DNA from: CAZJYI01 sp964550025
Lineage (GTDB): Bacteria; Verrucomicrobiota; Kiritimatiellia; UBA8416; CAYOBW01
Length of the DNA stretch: 12,430 nt
Reading direction: 5' to 3'
NCBI GenBank assembly: GCA_964550025.1
Contig: CAZJYI010000240.1
Location: 1 to 12,430, forward strand
The notes below the pieces were generated by a model. The model was not told the origin of the DNA and did not search any database. It saw only the letters and a list, made by a program, of their open reading frames with translations. Numbering within the stretch: the stretch's first letter is position 1; each line of letters starts with the position of its first letter. Position numbers and translations under genes: made by a program. This document shows, piece by piece, positions 6,645-12,430 of this stretch.

Positions 6645-9119
6645 TTACAGCGGCTTCAACGTGAACGACTTGATTGCCAGCCCGGACTGCGGGGGATTGT
6701 CACGCCAGAACCGCAGGGTGTTCTCGCCCGCCTTGAGGGCAAGCGTGACCGGCTTGGCGTCCTGCCAGTCCCCTACGGTGAAGGGCATCTCCATGACGAT
6801 CGCGGACCCGGAGTCATTCGCTGAGATGTTGATTCGCTGGCCATGCTTGGGCGTGACAACCCGCGCCGTCAAAGCGTACTTGCCGGCTCGAGGCACGGAG
6901 ACCAGGTATTCGAGGCGCGATTTCGTGCCCTGGCTCGGACCGGTCGGGTCCTTTTTCGGGCTCTTGGCGTAGTAGTCTTTGGCATACTTGTCCGATACCC
7001 GCTCACAGACGTTTCCCAAGATGTCGTACAGGCCCCACGCGTTCGGCTTCTTCTGGCCCACCGGGTGAGAACTCCCGCCATCGTTCTTATCGTACCAGGC
7101 ATACTCTCCGAGCTTCGCAGGGGTGTCGCCGAAGAAGTACTTCGTTGTGGTGCCCGCGCGGCAGGCGTATTCCCATTCCGCCTCGGAGGGAAGACGTGTC
7201 ATCTTCCCCGTCTTCTCGGCCAGTTTGTTGCAGAACGCCACCGCATCCCCTTCGGAGATGGTGTCGGCCGGGCAATTAGGATCCTTGCTCGCCTTGCTCG
7301 GATTTGACCCCATGATCTTCTGGAATTGAGCCTGCGTGACCTCGTACTTGCCCATGTAGTAGCCCTTGGTGAGCGTGACCTCGTGCTTGGGCACCTCAAC
7401 GCCGTGCCACTTGCTGTCCTTCGTGTTCGAGCCGCCCATGATAAACGTGCCGGGCTTGATGTAGACGAACTCCATGGTCACGCCGTCGCCCAGGTCGAGC
7501 TTGAGTTCCCGAGGGGGCTTGCCGCCTGAAGGTGTCATTGCCGCGCGGAAGCCCCAGTTGTTGTACCTGCCATAGCCGCTGCTCGGCATTCGCCACCCGG
7601 ACCTGCAGCTGTCGGCGGGGCCACGCCACGCGCCGCCACGCAGGATGGTCAGGCCCTTGGGGGCGAAACGCGGGAGGAAAACCTGCAGACCGCCGCCGAA
7701 GCTCTTCATGGCAGTGACATCGCGCGTATTGCCGGACGGCTTGCTGTAGGCGGCGGCCGGTATCGATATGACGCCGTCCTTGCCGTAGGTGATCTTCCTG
7801 TCCTCGGGTGTGACCGGTGAGGCCATCACCTTCTGAGCTTCTGTCGGCTGTTCATTCGATTCGCCAATATCCGCACCCAGCGCCTCAAGCGTCACCGACT
7901 TCAGTTCCTCGATGATCGCCCGTTGCGTGCGAAGTGCCACGCCATTCCAGAAGGCGGGGGTGCCCGCGCTTTCCCCGTAGGTGCGCTTCTCTCCCAGCAC
8001 GTCGCCGACCCAGTAGGCACGTTTGACCTTCAGGAATGCCTTCGGGTTGTTGCGCGCCTGCGTACTCGCGAGAAAATCGCGGTCTTTGTTGTAGAGCGTC
8101 TTGGTCCAGCCGCAGCCCCAGCCGCCGCCCAGGTTGACGACCCAGCCCTTGGGCGTCCAGTGTGCCAGGGCCGCATGGCCGCGACTGGGACGAGCCGTGG
8201 TCGGGATCCCGAAGGAGCGCAGCATGAAGCGCCCGAAGAACGCGCGTCGACCGCACACCCCGCCGTTCATAAGAATGTTCTGAAAGAACTGCAGCTCGGG
8301 CAGGTCGTACTTAACGTCCCCCGACCCGTACTTGACGTCGGAACCGACGATGCCCACGTAGCGCCAGCCGTATTCCGGCTTGTAGATGTGGTCGGGCCGG
8401 TAGTTGCGGAGCATCTCGCGCCCCCAGGCGAGGGTCCAGTCCGGCTCGTTCCCGTGGATGACAAAGCGGAGGTCCCAAGTGCTCAGACGCTCGAACGCCG
8501 GATCCAGTTCGCCGTCATGGTATGCCTTCTCGTAGTGCAGGTAGCGCTTCGCCGGGTCTACTGTTGCGGGACCACCGGTCTGGGCCTTGGGGTTCCGCTG
8601 CTCTATCGGCACCGCGTGCTCAAGAGCGATTGCCAGGGCAAGCCGCTGCAGCACGCCGGAGCGGGCCTTCTTGCTCGACTTCTGGATGTCGGTGTAGATC
8701 TTCATCGCCCGGCCGTACTGTGCCGGGCCATAGCCGCGCCCCTCTCGTTTGCATTTGGCGCCGTCCGCCACCAGCATCTGCTTCATGAGGTCGGTGTCCG
8801 CCAGCATCTTCTCAACCAGCGCCTCCTGCTCCTTCCCCTGGCGGGCAAACTCCGCGAGCCCCTGGGGCGTGGCCTTGAGCAGGACGACGTATCTTACGAG
8901 CTTCGTGTCCAGCGCGTCGCCGTCCAGGAACTTGTTCACCGTAGCGTCCGCCGGCTTGTTCTGCGGCACCTTGGCGGTGAGCTCGGCACGCAATTGGTTG
9001 AGCATGCCGGTGTAGCGTTCGAGCAGATTCCCGCGGGCCTCGCCAACAATACAGAAGGCCACCGATACCAGGACGGCAGTGAATATGCGCATTGTCTTCA
9101 TTCCTCGTTCTCCGTGCAT
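6645..9119 (-). CDS. Secreted transglutaminase-like protein with interleaved FGE-like and beta-sandwich-like modules
   Basis: This is an 824-aa protein from ATG 9119, chosen because AGGAG sits 6 nt upstream. ATG 9101 (MKTMRIF) is an alternative with GGAG 8 nt upstream. A signal peptide ends near residue 28. Residues about 200-360 look like a transglutaminase/peptidase fold, with C289 in GGVCGRR and H315 in GHAAL; the third catalytic residue is uncertain (N329 region). Residues about 450-484 (DGVISIPAAA...LQVFLPRF) look like the start of a beta-sandwich module. Residues about 488-525 match the end of an FGE/SUMF1-type domain (ILRGGAW...NWGFRAA). Residues about 546-730 match its beginning and middle (MEFVYIKPGTF, KYEVTQAQF, RLPSEAEWEYACRAG, GLYDILGNV). 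Residues 733-824 (LEYLVSVPRAGKYALTAR...) look like the sandwich's remaining strands. It lies about 50 bp downstream of the GH2/sulfatase remnant, probably in the same transcript. The function is unknown; sulfatase activation is doubtful. Confidence 0.9.
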   Translation of the reverse strand: MHGERGMKTMRIFTAVLVSVAFCIVGEARGNLLERYTGMLNQLRAELTAKVPQNKPADATVNKFLDGDALDTKLVRYVVLLKATPQGLAEFARQGKEQEALVEKMLADTDLMKQMLVADGAKCKREGRGYGPAQYGRAMKIYTDIQKSSKKARSGVLQRLALAIALEHAVPIEQRNPKAQTGGPATVDPAKRYLHYEKAYHDGELDPAFERLSTWDLRFVIHGNEPDWTLAWGREMLRNYRPDHIYKPEYGWRYVGIVGSDVKYGSGDVKYDLPELQFFQNILMNGGVCGRRAFFGRFMLRSFGIPTTARPSRGHAALAHWTPKGWVVNLGGGWGCGWTKTLYNKDRDFLASTQARNNPKAFLKVKRAYWVGDVLGEKRTYGESAGTPAFWNGVALRTQRAIIEELKSVTLEALGADIGESNEQPTEAQKVMASPVTPEDRKITYGKDGVISIPAAAYSKPSGNTRDVTAMKSFGGGLQVFLPRFAPKGLTILRGGAWRGPADSCRSGWRMPSSGYGRYNNWGFRAAMTPSGGKPPRELKLDLGDGVTMEFVYIKPGTFIMGGSNTKDSKWHGVEVPKHEVTLTKGYYMGKYEVTQAQFQKIMGSNPSKASKDPNCPADTISEGDAVAFCNKLAEKTGKMTRLPSEAEWEYACRAGTTTKYFFGDTPAKLGEYAWYDKNDGGSSHPVGQKKPNAWGLYDILGNVCERVSDKYAKDYYAKSPKKDPTGPSQGTKSRLEYLVSVPRAGKYALTARVVTPKHGQRINISANDSGSAIVMEMPFTVGDWQDAKPVTLALKAGENTLRFWRDNPPQSGLAIKSFTLKPL

Positions 9120-9168
9120 CACGTACTCCTCTCTTTGCGATAAAGACTGACGGGGGTGAACAGTATCA

Positions 9169-9536
9169 CTATGGCGTCACCGGTTCCAGCCTTTGCGTGT
9201 TATTTACCGGGTACAGGGCGTTCATGGATTTGAGTTCCCGGACCATGCCCTCCATCATGCTCCCGAGTTGCTCGGAATTCTCCCTGGCGAGGTTCTTTGC
9301 TTCACTCGGATCACTGGCCAGGTCGTAACACGCCCCGATCTCCTGGCGGATCGCGCCGGCGGGGATAGGCTGCTTCTTCTGCCACTTATTCTCCGGGTCC
9401 GGTTTGGCCCAGGCGGCGATGAAGGGCACGCGGACCCCGCAACGTTCACGTTAAAGCCCAGATTCAGCGGGTCCCCGTCCTTGTCGGTCAGCATTGGCAC
9501 GGAGGTGTCCATCAGCCCCATGTCGTCGAGCATGCC
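9169..9536 (-). pseudogene. Sulfatase remnant with internal deletions
   Basis: Three collinear pieces of one secreted sulfatase survive. The N-terminal piece is LDDMGLMDTSVPMLTDKDG (about 9477-9533), which carries the metal-binding DD. A middle piece is DPLNLGFNVNVAG (about 9436-9476), typical of the region just after the GKWH motif. The C-terminal piece is GVRVPFIAAWAKPDP through the stop at 9169 (about 9169-9440). The stretch with the catalytic CxPSR motif is gone, so the gene cannot encode an active sulfatase. The last junction also shifts the frame. The first piece is joined in frame to the GH2 remnant, whose own frame supplies the codons. Junction positions are approximate because the ancestral sequence is not visible. 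The tail ending in EPVTP resembles sulfatases that begin DDMGLMDTSVP, so the pieces likely come from a single gene. Confidence 0.75.
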
Positions 9537-10323
9537 GATCAGGGCGATCCCTTCACCGGGATAGTCCATGAGCCCGTTCAGGTGATAGCCGTCCATAGAC
9601 GGTGTCCGCAGCATCGCTTCCGATTCCGTTCTGTACTGCAGCACCTGCAGGTCGCCTGAGGCCGCGGCGAACTTCGGGCCGAGTTCCGGTGGATGAAAGC
9701 GTTCAAACCGCTCCCGGATCATGCCGATGTGATGGGCTTTCAGCTGGCCGGTGTATTTCTCCTCGTTGAACCACCCATGGAAATCCGGAAAGCTGGTGTA
9801 CTGGCCGATTTCGTGGGAGATGAAGGGACGCTCGAAGGGGGCGACGGCCTTCTCATAGGTGAAATAGGCGTCGCCCTGCTCGTTACCCGTGGACATCATC
9901 ACGAATGAAGGATGGTTGCCGTACTCGTCGAGAATGCGTTCGGATTCATAGCGGATAAAGGCCGCGCGCTCGGGCATCGGTCTGCCACATGGCGCGCTCA
10001 AGGAATAACTCGACGTGCTTGCCCTGCCATGATTGCGGAATCTCGACCGTCTTCTGACACCACGCTGGGCCGACGTAGCGGTATTCGCGCGTCAGGCGCA
10101 CCGGGTCCGGCTCCGACTTGGCGCCGAAGCCAGCCTCGTCGGTGGAACCGGGCAGCGAGATCTCGTCCTTCAGGTCTTGATTGAACCACCGCTCCCGCGC
10201 GCCGACCTTCTGGTCATCCAACTGGAAGGCCCATTGCCCCCTCAGGTCCATCGTCTGTGCGGCGCCGTACGTCAGGGCTGTACAGGTCATGACTGCAATT
10301 CCTACTGCTGTGAAACTTCTCAT
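9531..10323 (-). pseudogene. Glycoside hydrolase family 2 (beta-galactosidase-like) remnant
   Basis: ATG 10323 has AGGAG 5 nt upstream and opens a signal peptide (MRSFTAVGIAVMTCTALTYG). It is followed by a normal GH2 N-terminal sandwich start (LRGQWAFQLDD, ISLPGSTDEAG, EYRYVGPAWCQKTVEIP), ending at ELFLERAMWQT. Near 9970-9990 the frame jumps to the second half of the TIM barrel: RYESERILDEYGNHPSFVM, then STGNEQGD with the predicted acid/base Glu, then ISHEIGQYTSFPDF and MDYPGEGIALIG. Several hundred residues between these parts are missing and the frame is lost, so translation from 10323 stops around 9946. A second junction near 9522-9533 joins the barrel fragment in frame to the sulfatase remnant. 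By family knowledge the parent would have hydrolysed beta-galactosides or related glycans outside the cytoplasm. An intact promoter remains upstream. Confidence 0.8.
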
Positions 10324-10475
10324 TATTGCTCCTGGGTATCCTCTTTGGTTGTCACTTGGTTGAGGCACCTCGTTTTCCCGGATATCGTCGCGCCTTTTTG
10401 CAGGGAGAGATTAAGTAGACAGATTAGGTAGGTGGATCAGGTAGGGGAGCGCGACGTCCATACTTTGTCTATCTT

Positions 10476-10501
10476 CTTCATCTTTCTACTTCATCTTCTC
10501 C
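10476..10501. repeat. Imperfect 13-bp tandem repeat, pyrimidine-rich on the plus strand
   Basis: Two adjacent 13-bp units (10476-10488 and 10489-10501) share the core CTTCATCTT. They lie in a roughly 40-bp polypyrimidine tract, so the predicted leader of the GH2 remnant contains purine-rich AAGATGAAG units. It is a simple-sequence feature with no assigned role. Confidence 0.55.
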
Positions 10502-10540
10502 GCCGGTGTGTAGGAGGCGAGAGTTTCCGCTGGAAATCGT

Positions 10541-10560
10541 CCCGGCAGCGAAGCGCCGGG
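10541..10560. other. GC hairpin in the leader of the GH2 remnant
   Basis: CCCGGC (10541-10546) and GCCGGG (10555-10560) pair perfectly around a GCGAAGC-containing loop, which itself can form a tight mini-hairpin; the RNA from the minus strand has a CUUCG loop. It lies about 30-50 nt downstream of the predicted start site. No U-run follows, so it is not a canonical terminator. Confidence 0.45.
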
Positions 10561-10597
10561 GGGCGTTGCTAACCGCAATCCACCCACTCATGCCGCC

Positions 10598-10626
10598 ACC
10601 ATACGGCACGACATGCCACACGTCAA
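10598..10626 (-). promoter_or_regulatory. Sigma70-type promoter of the GH2/sulfatase unit
   Basis: On the minus strand TTGACG (10626-10621) and TATGGT (10603-10598) have a 17-bp spacer, identical in hexamers and spacing to the promoter at 4176-4204. It lies in the shared 63-bp block. Initiation would fall near 10591, about 270 nt before ATG 10323. The gene it drives is now broken, but the transglutaminase-like gene downstream may still depend on it, because only about 50 bp separates the two coding units. Confidence 0.7.
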
Positions 10627-10641
10627 TAGCATATGCCATTG
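10624..10641. promoter_or_regulatory. Palindromic operator candidate, second copy
   Basis: CAAT-N10-ATTG spans the -35 box exactly as at 4202-4219; here the centre is the 8-bp palindrome GCATATGC. Conservation of the dyad while much of the surrounding sequence differs supports binding by one shared dimeric regulator. Confidence 0.5.
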
Positions 10642-10740
10642 CTCTAATGCATGCGACGCTTGGTCCAACTGGCTCTCTGCTCCAGGACCGTCAACGTGAT
10701 AGTCTCCAGAAAACAACACGTAGAATACCTGATCGGAGTC

Positions 10741-10771
10741 CGTGTCCCCTATGTTACCCAGAGGGGACACG
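10741..10771. other. Perfect 10-bp inverted repeat
   Basis: CGTGTCCCCT (10741-10750) and AGGGGACACG (10762-10771) are exact inverted copies with an 11-nt loop. It lies about 190 bp before the ABC solute-binding gene and outside the shared promoter block. It could be an operator for the importer or an RNA hairpin; no T-run follows on either strand. Confidence 0.55.
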
Positions 10772-10960
10772 CGGCTAAGTCCGTTGGGCATTGCCGTCCG
10801 CAGACAAGGCCGTTGCCGTACTTGGCAATCTGTCCCTCGGACAAAGGGCCCGAACACCGGTGGTTGAAATGTGCTGGAATCGGGTGAAGAGTGATGGCGC
10901 CGGGATTGAGCAGAGGCCATACTTGGTCCTTTGATGACGCTGGCTGAGAGGTCGACGGCC

Positions 10961-12334
10961 ATGGCAATGACCAGCAAACAGTTTTTCGGGATCGTGCTGC
11001 TCTTTCTGGTGGCGCTTTCCTGCCTGGTGTGGTCGTTGCGGCCGAAGCCGGACGTGTCGGGGCGAACGGCACTAACCTGGGTCACCGGCTACAATCCGGC
11101 CCGCACCGAGCAGGTTGCCCTCTTCAACGACCTTCATCCCGAATACGACCTGCGCATCGACCCGGACAACAGCGGCCTGGAAAAGATGATCGTCCAGTGC
11201 GTCGCCGGGGTGGGGCCGGACCTCTTCGACTGCAATGACAGCTTCTGGTTGTCCGCCTTCGTGAAGTCCGGCATCGCCTGGGACTTGACCGGGGAACTCG
11301 CCGCCGCGGGGATCGACGTCAGGAAGGACACCTGGCGGGCGACCCATTCGCTCTGCATCTACGAAGACCGCATATACGGTTTCCCCCGCAATGGCGGTAC
11401 CGACGCGTTGCTCTACAACAAGAAGCTGTTCGATGCCGCCGGCCTGGCTTACCCGGACCGTCACATCACCCATGATGCCTTTCTGAAGCTGGCCAAGGCC
11501 CTGACGATCGTGAACGCTGACGGGCGCGTGCAGCAGTACGGGTTTCAGTTCTCCTGGGCGCAGTACCGGCACTTTCTCCGGCAGTGGGATGCCTGCATCT
11601 ACACGCCCGACGGGACCCGGTGTACGCTGGACCAACCCGAGGCGATTGCGGCGGTGACCTACCTGCGCGACCTGATCTGGGAGCACCGGGTGTCACCGAC
11701 ACCGCAGCAGGAGGCCGCCATGGCCAGCGCCGGCGGCTTCGGGGCGGGGGCGATCACGCTCTTCGGGGGAGCCCGGACGGCCATGGTCCTGGGCGGACGC
11801 TGGTGGCTCTGCTCACTGCGCAACAGGCAGAACTTCCCCAACCTGTCCCTGGGAACGGCCGAATGCCAGTTCGGCCCAGTGCGCCAGTACCGTGGCTACG
11901 GCGGCGTCGTGATGATCAACCGCAACAGTCCCCGGCGCAAGGACGCACTGAAGGTCCTGCGCTTCATGGCCGCCCGCCCTTACAATGCACTCATCAACCA
12001 CCAGGCCGATGCGCTTTGCCCCGTCAAGGCGTTCGCCGAGGGGGACCGCTTCCTCCATGACCCGGACTACCCGGAAGAGACCTACAACGACGTGTGGCGC
12101 GAGGTGATGAAGTACGGTGTTCCGGACGAGGTCAGCCCCTTCATCAACGGCAGCGTGACCGACCGCATCATCGCCGATCAACTGGACTTGATCAGCAACA
12201 ACTTGAAGACGCCCGAGGAGGGCCTGCGTCGGGCCACCCGGCAGATCAACGAGGAAATCCGGAAAACGCTGTTGCGCGACCCCGGATTGCGCGAGCGGTA
12301 CGAGGCCCTCACCGGCAAAGGAGCAGGGACGTGA
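10961..12334 (+). CDS. ABC transporter family 1 extracellular solute-binding protein (sugar type)
   Basis: This is a 457-aa substrate-binding component of an ABC importer. An N-terminal hydrophobic segment (SKQFFGIVLLFLVALSCLVWSL) acts as signal peptide or membrane anchor; the Cys there is not in a good lipobox. The mature part has the family 1 pattern: ALTWVTGYNPARTEQVALFNDLHPEY at the first strand and helix, then GPDLFDCND, YGFPRNGGTDALLYNKKLFDAAGL, and a late GYGGVVMINRNSPRRKDALKVLRFM. These are typical of oligosaccharide or glycan-fragment binders; the exact ligand cannot be read from sequence. ATG 10961 is preferred because GAGAGG ends 9 nt upstream; ATG 10967, ATG 10934 and TTG 10931 are in frame. 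Its stop overlaps the next gene's GTG by 4 bp, so the two are translationally coupled. Confidence 0.92.
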   Translation: MAMTSKQFFGIVLLFLVALSCLVWSLRPKPDVSGRTALTWVTGYNPARTEQVALFNDLHPEYDLRIDPDNSGLEKMIVQCVAGVGPDLFDCNDSFWLSAFVKSGIAWDLTGELAAAGIDVRKDTWRATHSLCIYEDRIYGFPRNGGTDALLYNKKLFDAAGLAYPDRHITHDAFLKLAKALTIVNADGRVQQYGFQFSWAQYRHFLRQWDACIYTPDGTRCTLDQPEAIAAVTYLRDLIWEHRVSPTPQQEAAMASAGGFGAGAITLFGGARTAMVLGGRWWLCSLRNRQNFPNLSLGTAECQFGPVRQYRGYGGVVMINRNSPRRKDALKVLRFMAARPYNALINHQADALCPVKAFAEGDRFLHDPDYPEETYNDVWREVMKYGVPDEVSPFINGSVTDRIIADQLDLISNNLKTPEEGLRRATRQINEEIRKTLLRDPGLRERYEALTGKGAGT

Positions 12335-12430
12335 GTTCCTCAAAATCACGACGAGACTTGCTCAGCGGGTTGGCGTTTCTCGCCCCCAATTTCCTGGGCT
12401 TTGCCGTCTTCATGGCGGGCCCGGTGCTGT
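12331..12430 (+). CDS. ABC sugar transporter permease, MalF/UgpA type (5' part only)
   Basis: Only the first 33 codons are in the window. GTG 12331 overlaps the preceding TGA (GTGA), and AAAGGAG lies 7 nt upstream. After a short basic head (SSSKSRRD) the first transmembrane helix begins, with LAFLAPNFLGFAVFMAGPVL, the pattern seen at the start of binding-protein-dependent sugar permeases. It would form the membrane channel for the solute-binding protein encoded just upstream. A second permease gene may follow outside the window. Confidence 0.85.
   Translation, partial: MSSSKSRRDLLSGLAFLAPNFLGFAVFMAGPVL

Larger units (their letters stand above)
10324..10960. other. Divergent intergenic region between the GH2 remnant and the ABC importer
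   Basis: I recognise no gene in these 637 bp. On the minus strand they carry the conserved promoter/operator (10598-10641) and a leader of about 270 nt, with a GC hairpin (10541-10560) and a 13-bp tandem repeat (10476-10501). Between the operator and the importer lies a perfect 10-bp inverted repeat (10741-10771). No clear promoter for the importer was found. A stretch on the minus strand around 10650-10760 translates to VFYVLFSGDYHVDG, faintly like the end of a pseudopilin-type protein, but frames around it are broken. Confidence 0.6.

Noticed and set aside
7923..9143. 406-codon plus-strand frame
   Set aside because: It lies antisense to the transglutaminase-like gene, which shows recognisable domains; the plus frame has no family features.
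10588..11085. 165-codon minus-strand frame upstream of the importer, with VFYVLFSGDYHVDG resembling a pseudopilin tail
   Set aside because: It overlaps both the conserved promoter block and the start of the solute-binding gene, and similarity is confined to one short stretch; at most a vestige.

Overview
The window is GC-rich, gene-dense bacterial DNA from a polysaccharide- or sulfated-glycan-degrading organism. Secreted S1-type sulfatases, a glycoside hydrolase family 2 (GH2) enzyme, methyltransferase/PQQ-propeller proteins, formylglycine-generating-enzyme-like (FGE-like) secreted proteins and an ABC sugar importer are the gene content I associate with the Planctomycetota/Verrucomicrobiota/Kiritimatiellota/Lentisphaerota group. 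That placement is inferred from gene content only; there is no rRNA or other marker gene.

Layout. (1) Positions 4027 down to the left edge, minus strand: one uninterrupted reading frame of at least 1,341 codons. It encodes a complete secreted sulfatase, a linker made largely by a 75-bp palindromic element, and then a SAM-methyltransferase-like domain plus PQQ-type beta-propeller. (2) 4028-4366: intergenic region with a strong promoter/operator pointing at the sulfatase. (3) 4367-6367, plus strand: a hybrid sensor histidine kinase (two PAS regions, HisKA, HATPase, receiver). (4) 6368-6644: convergent gap. (5) 9119-6645, minus strand: a secreted transglutaminase-like protein whose C-terminal half interleaves pieces of an FGE-like domain and of a beta-sandwich-like module. 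(6) 10323-9169, minus strand: the ruins of a GH2 gene and a second sulfatase gene, still collinear but with at least four internal deletions. (7) 10324-10960: intergenic region with a promoter/operator matching the one at the sulfatase fusion, plus several hairpins. (8) 10961 to the right edge, plus strand: a sugar-type ABC solute-binding protein, translationally coupled to a permease that runs off the window.

How the parts relate. The two minus-strand degradative units share an ungapped, 63-bp, about 73% identical upstream block. It holds TTGACG-N17-TATGGT with an 18-bp CAAT-N10-ATTG palindrome over the -35 box, so they look like members of one regulon. The importer diverges from one of them. 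The histidine kinase lies divergently next to the other and could be its sensor, but no evidence in the window shows that.

The most unusual aspect is that all three minus-strand loci are chimeric: an in-frame gene fusion at a palindromic repeat, interleaved domains, and a serially deleted gene pair. This suggests recombination-driven gene remodelling, but it could partly reflect repeat-induced assembly error. Read-level verification is the first check.
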